DNA of 18,686 nt from Clostridia bacterium (GTDB lineage Bacteria; Bacillota; Sulfobacillia; SLMV01), in the NCBI GenBank assembly GCA_003554565.1, contig PWGR01000255.1, forward strand, positions 1 through 18,686. Reading direction: 5' to 3'. A program made the position numbers and the translations under genes. Positions 1 to 6,788 of the stretch are shown here, piece by piece. Every line of letters begins with the position of its first letter. Within the stretch, counting starts at the first letter, position 1. The notes below the pieces were generated by a model. That model made no database searches, had not been told where the DNA came from, and worked only from the letters and a program-made list of their open reading frames with translations.

Positions 1-397
1 AGATCATCTTGCGGTGCGCCGGCAAAGAGCACTGAGGCGGGATCAACATATGTGTGAGTCCCATCGCTTACCGCCATGCATTGTAGATTACCCACCTGGA
101 ATGAAAAGCACTTACCTCCCAACACAACACCTCCCCTTCCTTTTCGCGCTTTCGGAGGAGCTGCCGTCGGATCGGCACCCGGCCTGCAGTGTTTCCGTTG
201 CCAGATCTGCAACCTCGCTCTCCGAGATGTACGCCTTGCTGTCCGCCACCTGTGTGAGACGTTCATGCAATTTCTCCAGCTGATCCTCATCGACCTTGCA
301 ATTCATCTCCGCCAGCTGCGCTGCCAGAGCGTGCCGTCCCGAGTGCTTTCCCAGTACCATTCGCGACACCTCCGCTCCCACCTCCAAGGTGCACCCC
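1..397 (-). pseudogene. leuA: leuA 3' remnant (2-isopropylmalate synthase), cut off by an IS
   Basis: This is the downstream part of a broken 2-isopropylmalate synthase gene, the first step of leucine synthesis. Reading leftwards from about 397, the frame gives the family stretch VLGKHSGRHAL (about 355-320) and then the helical segment containing ISESEVADLATE. The frame then loses homology and stops at 112-114. In another frame, 101 down to the window edge reads LQCMAVSDGTHTYVDPASV, which loosely resembles the start of the LeuA regulatory domain; that would mean one more frameshift. The catalytic-barrel part that should precede VLGKHSG, including the HxH metal ligands, is absent. What replaces it is IS3-family sequence. 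The LeuA assignment of the VLGKHSGRH segment is solid; the regulatory-domain reading is tentative. Confidence 0.8.
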
Positions 398-488
398 TGA
401 ATTCGACCCACCCTGAGGGATATAGCACGGGGTAAATTGTTGGAGGTCAGGTGGAGTGGTATTCTCTCCCCGAGGGGAGGGAAGCGGA

Positions 489-769
489 ATGGCAAAATCA
501 AGGAAGCAGTATAGCCCAGAATTCACGTTTCAGGTCACCCTGGAGGTATTAAAGTCGGACAAGCCTCTTTCCGAGATCGCCCGGCCATATGATGTACACC
601 CGGTTACCGTCTCCAACTGGAAGCAGCAGTTTATCGAAAAAGGCGCCGAGGTGTTCGGCGGCAAGGAGGAGGTCAAGAACTACGAGAGAAGGTGTCGGAT
701 CTGGAGCACATCCTCGGCAAGAAAGAAGTGGAGATTGCCCTGTTAAAAAATATCTTGGGCGAGCGCTGA
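489..769 (+). pseudogene. IS3-family OrfA (transposase HTH subunit), frameshifted
   Basis: The ATG at 489 opens MAKSRKQYSPEFTFQVTLE, a typical IS3/IS911 OrfA start. Its helix-turn-helix contains LSEIARPYDVHPVTVSNWK (residues about 26-45), which would bind the element's ends. At about 690 the frame slips: AGAGAAGG probably lost one A. The true continuation, KVSDLEHILGKKEVEIALLK, is in the next frame and ends with a TGA at 767-769. That second part is the leucine-zipper-like region OrfA uses to dimerise and to pair with OrfAB. With the slip repaired the length is about 93 residues, close to the family norm, so the gene is otherwise intact but dead. Confidence 0.75.
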
Positions 770-774
770 CTGTG

Positions 775-1360
775 AACGAAGAAGGTGACCCTGATAAAAC
801 AACATCGGCACGAGTACGGCCTGAACCGTTGCTGCGAGGGGCTCGCCTCATCGAAGGGGACCTGGCATTACCGGAGGAAGCGGGAGGAAGCGGTTGACGA
901 GCAAGAGGAGGAATTGAAGGAGGAACTGCACACAGCCATCGTGGAGAACCCAGGGCTACCGGCGTCTGAAGCCGGGGCTGGAGGCTCGTACGGGTGACAA
1001 GATCAACTCAAAGCGCATCCGGAGATTGCTGCAGGAGACCAACCTGGATCTCAAGGGGCACGTACCGAAGCACCGGCCGGGCGTGGTGCAGAGGATTCTA
1101 CAGGAGAATGCAGGCGATCTGGATCTGGTGAACGACCGTGAGTGGGTTATGCGGGTGGCACGCAGAAGGTGGGGTTCACCGCTCTGGTCGATATCGCGGG
1201 GAAGTGGGCACCTGGCTGGGCGATGGCCCGCAGACGCAATCGTAAATTGGCCGCAGACTGCTGGAGTAGAACATGTGCAGCACTAGAGGATCTTTACGTC
1301 GATACGAAGGACATAACCGTGCATCAGGGCAGAAACTCAGTCTACACCAGTTATCAATGG
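775..1360 (+). pseudogene. IS3-family OrfB (DDE transposase) remnant
   Basis: Three consecutive frames are needed to read this transposase. The first (about 785-948) has the N-terminal segment EYGLNRCCEGLASSKGTWHY. The second (about 951-1140) starts at GYRRLKPGLEARTGDKINSK, the HTH_21-like region with its LLQETNL helix. The third (1142-1360) has the core fragment VGFTALVDIAGKW...GWAMARRRNRK and ends at VHQGRNSVYTSYQW. Family members have a catalytic aspartate in the HxDxGSxYTS block. Here the block reads HQGRNSVYTS, so that aspartate appears to be lost. The final part with the catalytic glutamate is deleted. It cannot encode an active enzyme. Confidence 0.75.
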
Positions 1361-1923
1361 ATGAGACCACTGCCGTACTCCCAGGGCGTAATGTGTCCAA
1401 CAGTGTCGGGTAGGCAGATCGCATCAGCACCCGCCTGCACAGCAACGGCAACCTGAATCAGGAAGCTGACGTCCGTACGGCTGGCATCCAGGGCAGTGAA
1501 CTGCACCTCCTCTGCATATGCACGAGCATATTCGACGGCCTTACTAACTACCTGCGGAACCTCTTCTCCGGTCATTTACAACACCTGAAAGAGATGAATG
1601 TCCGACGTGGGGGAAATGATGTTGATGCGGGGTTGTACAGCATGTTTCATCGCCCGTCGTCCTGCCGCGGTGATGTCAGCCTCTCTGCCCCGCGCCATAA
1701 CTGCAACCATGGCATCCCGCAGCTCCCTCGACAGTGCTCTTAGTGCCGCCTCTTCCCCTCGGGACGTGACGGGAAAACCTGCCTCGACGACATCGACCCC
1801 CAAGTCCTCCAGACACCGGGGTATTTCGATCTTCTCCTCCGCTTGCAAGCTGACACCGGGAGCCTGCTCTCCGTCTCTCAATGTCGTATCGAAAACCTGC
1901 ACTGCTGCACGCCGATTGGCCAT
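1361..1923 (-). pseudogene. leuA: leuA 5' part (2-isopropylmalate synthase), nonsense mutated
   Basis: This is the N-terminal half of 2-isopropylmalate synthase, which condenses acetyl-CoA with 2-ketoisovalerate. From the ATG at 1923 it reads FDTTLRDGEQAPGVSL (residues about 10-25), the HMGL-like barrel signature with the DTTLRDGEQ substrate and metal loop, then VVEAGFP and TSDIHL. An in-frame TAA at 1576-1578 falls where the family has a short loop before the REEV helix. The same frame then continues with FTALDASRTDVSFL and LPDTVGHITPWEYG to about 1361, where IS sequence begins. So there is one nonsense mutation plus a truncation. No good Shine-Dalgarno precedes the ATG. The TAA makes a recoding explanation unlikely. 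Confidence 0.85.
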
Positions 1924-1986
1924 CGGGAATCACATCTTTCCCCTGTCCTCCGTCCGTAGGTTTATGTGAGACGGACCTGCGCCCTA

Positions 1987-2007
1987 CGATATCCTTACCC
2001 GATATCG
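1987..2007. promoter_or_regulatory. Palindromic operator-like site, upstream copy
   Basis: CGATATC (1987-1993) and GATATCG (2001-2007) form a perfect 7-bp inverted repeat with a 7-nt spacer. It shares the core GATAT/ATATC with the site at 2116-2132. It lies between the start of the dead leuA and the padR promoter. It could be a second PadR site or the operator of a lost leuA promoter. The role is inferred. Confidence 0.45.
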
Positions 2008-2075
2008 CTTTACAACATCGGGGGAAGACATTATCGGTGAACCGCCAGGTGCTGGGCCCTAAGTATGACATGCAC

Positions 2076-2104
2076 TTTACATGAGCAACGAGACAATCTA
2101 TGAT
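2076..2104 (+). promoter_or_regulatory. Sigma-A-type promoter of padR-fetA-fetB
   Basis: TTTACA (-35, 2076-2081) and TATGAT (-10, 2099-2104) are separated by 17 bp. This predicts a transcription start near 2111, just upstream of the palindrome at 2116-2132. Spacing and match are close to the vegetative consensus. Confidence 0.65.
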
Positions 2105-2115
2105 ATTGGCAATTG

Positions 2116-2132
2116 ATATCGTAACACGATAT
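2116..2132. promoter_or_regulatory. Probable PadR operator in the padR leader
   Basis: ATATCGT (2116-2122) and ACGATAT (2126-2132) form a perfect 7-bp inverted repeat around AAC. It sits immediately after the predicted transcription start and abuts the Shine-Dalgarno AGGAGGT (2133-2139). PadR proteins commonly repress their own operon from such palindromes. Bound here, the repressor would block transcript initiation or early elongation. That PadR binds here is inference from position and symmetry. Confidence 0.55.
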
Positions 2133-2146
2133 AGGAGGTCAGGATT

Positions 2147-2473
2147 GTGAAGGAAAAGATACTCCGGCGACTGTACTCGGGATTTCTGTCTCTGCACATC
2201 CTGCACCATGCGAGCGAGGAAGCCATCTATGGTATCTGGATGATACACGAGCTACGCAGACATGGATACGATGTCGGCGCCAGCGTGGTTTATCCCATGC
2301 TGCATCGGCTTGAACGATGGGGTCTTCTTTCACGACATGACAAGACAGAGGAAGGTAAGGTGAGGAAATACTACGAGACGACCGATCTGGGCGAAGAGAT
2401 CCTCGCCAAAGGTCGGGAGAAGGCGAAGGAGCTGGCGGGCGAAATCTTGACAGAGGATGATGGCACAATATGA
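2147..2473 (+). CDS. PadR-family transcriptional regulator
   Basis: This is a 108-residue winged-helix repressor of the PadR family. The start is the GTG at 2147, set by AGGAGGT at 2133-2139 with 7-nt spacing. The N-terminal helices read RRLYSGFLSLHILHHASEEA, then IYGIWMIHELRRHGY. The recognition helix and wing follow: SVVYPMLHRLERWGLLSRHD and VRKYYETTDLGEEILAK (residues about 45-90), the standard PadR pattern. The C-terminal dimerisation helix is short, as in the small subfamily. The stop TGA overlaps the ATG of the ABC ATPase (ATGA at 2470-2473), so the genes are translationally coupled. PadR ligands vary (phenolics, drugs, metals); none can be read here. It most likely represses this operon through the palindromes at 2116-2132 and 1987-2007. 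Confidence 0.88.
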   Translation: MKEKILRRLYSGFLSLHILHHASEEAIYGIWMIHELRRHGYDVGASVVYPMLHRLERWGLLSRHDKTEEGKVRKYYETTDLGEEILAKGREKAKELAGEILTEDDGTI

Positions 2474-3147
2474 ATGAGCAGAATGGATTGGTCCTGTGTG
2501 ACGTGAAGTATCGCGACATCCTGCAGGTAGACGATCTCACCATCCCCCTTCGAGCGGTCACCTGCATCGTCGGGGAAAGCGGCAGCGGGAAAACGACTCT
2601 GCTGCGCCTCCTCAATCACCTCATAAGTGCTGACGAGGGGACAATTCAGTATCGCGACAGGTGCCTCAAGGACTGGGATCCAGTGCAACTGCGGCGGCAG
2701 GTCATCCTGGCCCCTCAGTCACCCGTTATGTTTCCGGGCACCATCCGGGATAACTTGTTGGCCGGGCTCCACTATGCGCAGCTGCATACACCTGAGGACA
2801 AGGATATGAGGAAGGTTCTCCAGCGGATGAGGTTGAGCCAGGACCTGTCAGATGGTGTCGATAATCTCTCCGGTGGCGAGAGTCAAAGGTTGGCCCTGTG
2901 CAGAGTAATCCTCATGCAGCCAGAGGTACTGCTGTTGGACGAACCCACCTCTGCCCTGGACGATTCTACCGAACACTACGTGGTAGAACAGCTGAGCGAA
3001 CAATGTCGGAGGCGTGACATAACCATGGTAATGGTTACGCATTCCCAAGCGATAGCGCGGGGAGTAGCAGATGTTACGGTCTTCGTACACGACGGGAGAA
3101 TACGCAGGGTCGAGGAGGTGGCCGCAGGTACACCATGGACCTCATAA
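2470..3147 (+). CDS. fetA: FetA-type ABC transporter ATP-binding protein
   Basis: This 225-residue ATPase has all ABC motifs: Walker A GESGSGKT (residues 35-42), Q-loop Q83 in LAPQSP, signature LSGGESQR (133-140), Walker B VLLLDEP (153-159), D-loop SALD (161-164) and switch histidine H191 in VTHS. There is no membrane segment, so it is the cytosolic motor. It pairs with the UPF0014/FetB permease encoded directly downstream, which makes it FetA-like (YbbL). In E. coli, FetAB is reported to export iron and to relieve oxidative stress. The ATG at 2470 overlaps the padR stop, and its 3' end overlaps fetB by 13 nt, so one operon is very likely. Substrate identity is by family only; PadR control leaves room for another substrate. 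Confidence 0.85.
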   Translation: MNEQNGLVLCDVKYRDILQVDDLTIPLRAVTCIVGESGSGKTTLLRLLNHLISADEGTIQYRDRCLKDWDPVQLRRQVILAPQSPVMFPGTIRDNLLAGLHYAQLHTPEDKDMRKVLQRMRLSQDLSDGVDNLSGGESQRLALCRVILMQPEVLLLDEPTSALDDSTEHYVVEQLSEQCRRRDITMVMVTHSQAIARGVADVTVFVHDGRIRRVEEVAAGTPWTS

Positions 3148-3932
3148 CGATCGGTCCCATACGCATGATAGCCGCATATGTGTTTCTGTTGGTTCTACTG
3201 TTGATAGTACAGCGACTGAGAATAGGCCGCGAGAAAGACATCGTGATATCAACCGTGCGGATGTCCCTGCAGCTGGTAGTCATGGGTTATGTCCTGGCCT
3301 ACGTACTGGAGATCAATCATGTACTGCTTTCCATCGCCCTACTCCTTCTCATGCAGGTGTTCGCAGTGCACAATGTGCTGCAACGGGTGAAAATCCCGGT
3401 CGACCATGTGCTGGTCCGCGCGATAGCAATATCAATCCTCTCCGGAACTACTGTCACTCTGCTGTACTTCCTCGTGATCGTCGTGGGTGTGCAACCCTGG
3501 TACGAAACTCAGTACTTCATACCGATCGCCGGCATGCTCATAGGCAACAGCATGACGGGAGTCTCCCTCGGCGCCGAACGCCTCATAGATGGTGTAAAGA
3601 CCAGGAAATCGCAGGTGGAAGGGGCGCTCATGCTGGGAGCTACCCCCTCGATGGCGATGAGATCAGTGGTCTCCGATGCATTCGCAGCGGCTATCCTCCC
3701 CACCATAAACTCCATGGTAGGGATGGGGATCGTCTTCCTGCCGGGTATGATGACCGGGCAGATCCTGTCCGGGGTATCCCCGCTGACCGCCATCGAATAT
3801 CAGATCGCCATAATGCTCGGCATCGTAGGCAGCGTAGCTCTCACTGTCTTCATACTCCTCGAACTGGGCCACAAAGCCTTTTTCAATGACCGCGCCCAAA
3901 TCAGAGAGAGTTTTACGGACAGCAACGAATAA
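3135..3932 (+). CDS. fetB: FetB-type (UPF0014) ABC transporter permease
   Basis: This 265-residue membrane protein belongs to the UPF0014/YbbM (FetB) family, the membrane partner of the preceding ATPase. Hydrophobic helices lie at about 10-27, 42-60, 62-80, 95-119, 128-145, 193-213 and 225-244. Family-typical stretches are YFIPIAGMLIGNSM (127-140), the coupling-like EGALMLGATPSMAMR (162-176) and VGMGIVFLPGMMTGQILSG (195-213), followed by AIEYQI (219-224). It would form the export pore for metal (iron in E. coli FetAB). The ATG at 3135 lies inside the end of fetA, with GAGGAGGT at 3112-3119 rather far upstream, so translation probably depends on coupling. The tail after residue 245 is charged and cytoplasmic. 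Confidence 0.88.
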   Translation: MDLITIGPIRMIAAYVFLLVLLLIVQRLRIGREKDIVISTVRMSLQLVVMGYVLAYVLEINHVLLSIALLLLMQVFAVHNVLQRVKIPVDHVLVRAIAISILSGTTVTLLYFLVIVVGVQPWYETQYFIPIAGMLIGNSMTGVSLGAERLIDGVKTRKSQVEGALMLGATPSMAMRSVVSDAFAAAILPTINSMVGMGIVFLPGMMTGQILSGVSPLTAIEYQIAIMLGIVGSVALTVFILLELGHKAFFNDRAQIRESFTDSNE

Positions 3933-4105
3933 CGAAAAAGAGTGTCAGGCAATGAAACACTGAGAACACCCAGGGAGCATACGGGGCGCTTCCGGCTGCT
4001 GATCGGGGCATGATGATTTAAAACGTGTTCTGCCGTTGGCCAATTGCTATTGGAACACAGGCTGCGGAGAAATGTACCTCCCCCCTCCCCCCCTCAAGAT
4101 TCGCA

Positions 4106-4136
4106 CGTTTTCGATCTTGACGTAACATCGAAAACG
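4106..4136. repeat. Perfect 10-bp inverted repeat over the proC promoter
   Basis: CGTTTTCGAT (4106-4115) and ATCGAAAACG (4127-4136) are exact reverse complements around an 11-nt centre. The -35 element TTGACG (4117-4122) lies in that centre, and the right arm fills the spacer. A C-rich run (about 4079-4094) and a G-run (4136-4141) flank it. The position suits a repressor or activator operator. As RNA it could only form in a transcript reading through from fetB. Confidence 0.6.
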
Positions 4137-4146
4137 GGGGGATAAT
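4117..4146 (+). promoter_or_regulatory. Sigma-A-type promoter of the proC T-box transcript
   Basis: TTGACG (-35, 4117-4122) and GATAAT (-10, 4141-4146) are 18 bp apart. The predicted start near 4153 is about 20 nt before the base of T-box Stem I, as expected for a leader that is transcribed independently of fetB. Confidence 0.65.
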
Positions 4147-4167
4147 GATGAGAGCAAAACACAGTTT

Positions 4168-4431
4168 GATGCGGCCATGAAGGGGATTGTAGGACGGTAT
4201 CCGGCCCCAGAGAGGGATCCCGCGGCTGGGAGGATCCCGCCGTAACGTTCCGAACCCGACCCCGGAGCCTCTGCCTGCTGTCCGGTGTGACCGGACGGTA
4301 GAGCAGCGTACCCCCGCGATACAGGGGACCAGCTGCCAGGCTGAATGAGTGGGCCGCCCCTTTCTGGCGGGCGGCCAACGAAGGTGGTACCGCGAACCCT
4401 CGTCCTTCGGGCGAGGGTTGTTGTGTTTTTT
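4168..4431 (+). ncRNA. T-box riboswitch, proline specifier (CCG), controlling proC
   Basis: This is a complete T-box leader that senses the charging state of a tRNA. Stem I: GGC/GCC (4173-4175/4267-4269) and GGGG/CCCC (4182-4185/4260-4263) flank a K-turn-like internal loop. An AGAGAG bulge lies at 4209-4214, and GGGATCC/GGATCCC (4214-4220/4232-4238) closes the distal arm. The specifier loop GAAC-CCG-A (4252-4259) aligns position by position with GAAA-GGC-A of the B. subtilis glyQS leader as I recall it, which makes CCG (4256-4258, Pro) the specifier. An 8-bp hairpin follows (GGCCGCCC/GGGCGGCC, 4352-4376), then the T-box AAGGTGGTACCGCG (4381-4394). Its UGGU (4385-4388) fits a tRNA ending ACCA, as bacterial tRNA-Pro does. 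ACGA/TCGT (4378-4381/4400-4403) can form the antiterminator. Uncharged tRNA-Pro should allow read-through into proC. Confidence 0.93.
4395..4431 (+). terminator. T-box-controlled intrinsic terminator before proC
   Basis: AACCCTCG (4395-4402) pairs with CGAGGGTT (4412-4419), with further pairs inward around TTC. A T-rich tract runs to 4431. The 5' arm overlaps the bases that would complete the antiterminator, so the two structures exclude each other. Confidence 0.9.
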
Positions 4432-4500
4432 GCGGGCCGGCACAGGCCGGTGTGAACAAACAAATGATCTCATACAGGACGTGAAGGGAGCTGAGGTCGC

Positions 4501-5331
4501 GTGCGGAAGGCCCTATCAGATGGAGATATGGAAATCGGTATGATCGGAGCCGGACAGATGGCAGAAGCTCTTTTGCGTGGACTGATCAGAGGTGCCTGCC
4601 TGCCACCGTTTTCCATCCGGGTCACCAACCGATCAAACCGCAGGCGACTCCAGAAGTTGGCTGATAAATATGGAGTCAGAGTTGCACCAAGAAAGGAATT
4701 GGTAGTCCCCCGATGTGGATGCATCCTGGTGGCCGTCAAACCCCAGGATTTTGAGGTGGCCATGACCCAGACTGCCCGTCACCTGGAGGCTGGCCACGTC
4801 GTCATTTCCATGGCAGCCGGGGTGAGCCTGAATCGCCTGGGAAAATACCTGCCCGGGGGCGCCTTTGGCGTCCGGGCCATGCCGAACACTTCATGTCACG
4901 TGCTGACCGGGGTGACGGGATTGGCCTACGAGGAAGAGGTGCCGCCGGAGGCCCGGGAGCTGGCCAGGGGGATTTTCGCGGCTGTGGGTGAGGTGGTGGA
5001 AGTGCAGGAGGAAGCCATGGACATCGTGACCGGTCTGAGCGGCAGCGGGCCGGCCTACGTCTACCGGATGGTTGAGCTCCTGGCTGCCGCCGGGGAGGCC
5101 GAGGGTCTTTCACCTGAGGTGGCCAAGGTGCTGGCGCGGCGGACCATAGTGGGAGTGGGCGCCATGCTGGCGGCAAACACGGAGGAACCGGGTGTCCTCC
5201 GCGAACGGATCATGTCACCGGGAGGGACTACCGTTGCGGGACTGGAAGCCATGGAACGGGCAGGTTTCGCCCGGGTCATCCACGAGGGCATACAGCAGGC
5301 CACCCGGCGATCCCGGGAACTCAATCGCTGA
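4501..5331 (+). CDS. proC: Pyrroline-5-carboxylate reductase
   Basis: ProC reduces 1-pyrroline-5-carboxylate to L-proline with NAD(P)H, the last step of proline synthesis, in the cytosol. The product is 276 residues, normal for the family. The Rossmann nucleotide-binding turn is IGMIGAGQMAEALLRG (about 12-27). VAVKPQDF (about 78-85) and the strand HVVISMAAGVSL (about 99-110) follow. The C-terminal helical dimer domain carries the hallmarks LSGSGPAYVYRMVE (about 179-192) and IMSPGGTTVAGL (about 237-248). I chose the GTG at 4501, 10 nt after AAGGGAG (4484-4490). An ATG at 4528 would start exactly at MEIGMIGAG but has only a poor site two bases upstream. Expression depends on the T-box in front. 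A weak GC hairpin without a T-tract lies just after the stop (5339-5357). Confidence 0.93.
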   Translation: MRKALSDGDMEIGMIGAGQMAEALLRGLIRGACLPPFSIRVTNRSNRRRLQKLADKYGVRVAPRKELVVPRCGCILVAVKPQDFEVAMTQTARHLEAGHVVISMAAGVSLNRLGKYLPGGAFGVRAMPNTSCHVLTGVTGLAYEEEVPPEARELARGIFAAVGEVVEVQEEAMDIVTGLSGSGPAYVYRMVELLAAAGEAEGLSPEVAKVLARRTIVGVGAMLAANTEEPGVLRERIMSPGGTTVAGLEAMERAGFARVIHEGIQQATRRSRELNR

Positions 5332-5431
5332 GGGGTCAGGGCGGGTGATCCGCGCCCTACGTGCTCATCGAGATGATGGGGGCAGCCGCTCCCGGTCATT
5401 GACGTGTGCTGCCCCGCGATCCCACAATATT

Positions 5432-6583
5432 TCACTGCACGGCGTCTACGATGAGCCGGACGAACTGATCGAGTTGCTCACGATCAATCCACCGCACTAC
5501 GGCCACCAGGTCGTGTTCGGGATCCACCCAGATAATGTTGGCCCCCTTGCCGGCGTGGAAATAACTCGTCTTTGGGGCACCCGGCAGCAGCATCTTGCCG
5601 GTGTTTAGCATCCAGTTCATGTATCCATAGTCAATCTTGTACCTGGCGGGAACTGACTGCCCCGCCGGGGTGAGCTCCTCGGGGCGGTGCGTACCTGTGG
5701 GGGTCCTCGCCCTCCGAATCCAATCCTGCGAGAGTAGCTGTCTGTCCTTCCATCTACCATCTCGCAGGCAGAGCAGGCCAAAGCGCGCGTGGTCCCGGGT
5801 AGAAATCCACATGCCGCCGCCCCAGTGCCCGCCCCCGCTGACCGACTGCATCCGCAGACCGTCCACCGTCACCCACGAATTGTCGTAACCGTGCCACTGC
5901 CACGTCGGGGACGCACCTATCGAGTCCATGATGTACTCGCGCAGCACCTGGGGCAGGGGCCTGCGCCATATCCGGAGGAGCGAAAGGGCCAATCGGTTGA
6001 CCCGGACATCGTTGTATTTCCAGCGTGTGCCCGGGGTGTTGAGCTGACGGTGGGGCCAGCTGGCCCTGTCCCCTTCCGGCCGATCCGCCCAGTCGGGTTT
6101 GCCCCACAGGGTGCCTGACCAGTCGCTGGTCTGGTTCAACATATGATGCCACGTGATGGGTCGATTGTGGGATGAATCGAAGCCACCATCGGTGACATAA
6201 TCGCCAACTCTGTCGTGCACATCATGGATCAGCCCACGGTCAAAGGCAAGGCCGGCGACGGTGGAAAGGTAGCTCTTCGTCACACTGAAGGTCATATCCA
6301 CCCGGTTCGTATCCCCCCACTCCGCGACGATATATCCGTGGCGCAGAATGACCCCGGTGACACCGCCACGCTCTTTCATGGGACCGATCACCTCAGCATA
6401 CGGCTCCTCGAGCTTGAGGGCCGCCTCGAGGGCCAGATCCCGGGGAAGTTGAGTCTCGGCCTCGCGGGAAAACTCAACGGCGCGCTCAACTCCCTCCGGA
6501 CACATATCCACTTCTTCCGGGCACTTCCGCTCCCATTCCCTCCAATGACCAGGATAATAATGACTGTCTCTGTCTGAAGGCAA
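5432..6583 (-). CDS. Serine hydrolase, class C beta-lactamase/DD-peptidase fold
   Basis: This 383-residue protein has the penicillin-recognising (PF00144) fold. The nucleophile motif is SVTK (S100-K103), the second motif YND (Y190-D192) and the third HAG (H343-G345, in place of KTG). HAG is usual in esterase- and NylB-like members rather than true beta-lactamases. The N-terminus is hydrophilic with no signal peptide or transmembrane segment, so it should act in the cytosol. That again points to an amidase or esterase on a small substrate, not to cell-wall work. The start is a TTG at 6583, fixed by AGGAGGG (complement of 6590-6596) at 6-nt spacing. It lies downstream of the large protein on the same strand and may be co-transcribed with it. 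The substrate is unknown. Confidence 0.85.
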   Translation of the reverse strand: MPSDRDSHYYPGHWREWERKCPEEVDMCPEGVERAVEFSREAETQLPRDLALEAALKLEEPYAEVIGPMKERGGVTGVILRHGYIVAEWGDTNRVDMTFSVTKSYLSTVAGLAFDRGLIHDVHDRVGDYVTDGGFDSSHNRPITWHHMLNQTSDWSGTLWGKPDWADRPEGDRASWPHRQLNTPGTRWKYNDVRVNRLALSLLRIWRRPLPQVLREYIMDSIGASPTWQWHGYDNSWVTVDGLRMQSVSGGGHWGGGMWISTRDHARFGLLCLRDGRWKDRQLLSQDWIRRARTPTGTHRPEELTPAGQSVPARYKIDYGYMNWMLNTGKMLLPGAPKTSYFHAGKGANIIWVDPEHDLVAVVRWIDREQLDQFVRLIVDAVQ

Positions 6584-6589
6584 ATCGAT

Positions 6590-6596
6590 CCCTCCT
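6590..6596 (-). promoter_or_regulatory. Ribosome-binding site fixing a TTG start
   Basis: The minus strand reads AGGAGGG, 6 nt before TTG 6583. No ATG or GTG in that frame has a comparable site. The site overlaps the end of the possible small ORF (stop at 6599-6601) within a few bases. Confidence 0.75.
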
Positions 6597-6598
6597 AA

Positions 6599-6769
6599 TC
6601 ATGATTGTTCCCCCGCCACCGGTAGACTTCGACAGCCCGCGTCGGGGTCGAGGGCCGCAAACTGGAGAGCTGGCAGTGGTCTCTGGATGGAATGGCTGAA
6701 AGACTCCGGGGCGAAAGCGGGCAGGCTCCCCACCTCCGCCTGCGCGTCCTCATCAATGAGGTCGCTCAT
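6599..6769 (-). CDS. Possible small ORF, 56 codons, unknown
   Basis: An open frame runs from an ATG at 6769 to a TGA at 6599-6601 and fills the space between the large protein (stop at 6789) and the serine hydrolase. It would begin MSDLIDEDAQAEVGSLPAFA and has no membrane segment or recognisable domain. Its stop lies three bases before the hydrolase ribosome-binding site, which fits translational coupling. No Shine-Dalgarno is visible before the ATG, and the frame differs from that of the large gene. It may be a real small gene, a frameshifted tail of the large gene, or chance. Confidence 0.3.
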   Translation of the reverse strand: MSDLIDEDAQAEVGSLPAFAPESFSHSIQRPLPALQFAALDPDAGCRSLPVAGEQS

Positions 6770-6788
6770 CCAAAGCACCGTTTTGCCG

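Larger units (their letters stand above)
398..1360 (+). mobile_element. IS3-family insertion sequence, truncated and frameshifted
   Basis: A degenerate IS3-family element lies inside leuA in the opposite orientation. The left end probably starts at the TGAATTCGACCC at 398, since IS3 ends begin with TG and leuA similarity stops there. It carries an orfA-type HTH protein and orfB-type transposase segments in three frames. Similarity runs to YTSYQW at about 1360, where leuA resumes immediately. The last part of orfB, including the catalytic glutamate, and the right inverted repeat are missing. The simplest reading is insertion into leuA followed by a deletion that took the right end of the IS and the neighbouring leuA codons. 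Exact borders and any target duplication cannot be defined. Confidence 0.75.

Noticed and set aside
1576..1578. Recoding of the in-frame stop in leuA
   Set aside because: The codon is TAA, which is not used for selenocysteine or pyrrolysine, and the gene is also cut by an IS and a deletion.
3071..3889. Long plus-strand frame overlapping fetB
   Set aside because: It is a shadow frame rich in His, Arg and Cys, without a family signature; fetB in the overlapping frame is an obvious membrane protein.
4021..4060. Hairpin (GTGTTC ... GAACAC) as the fetB terminator
   Set aside because: Short, partly overlapping arms and no T-tract; pairing is too weak to support a terminator.
4018..4473. Three overlapping minus-strand frames across the proC leader
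   Set aside because: They are antisense to the T-box RNA; no ribosome sites and no domains.
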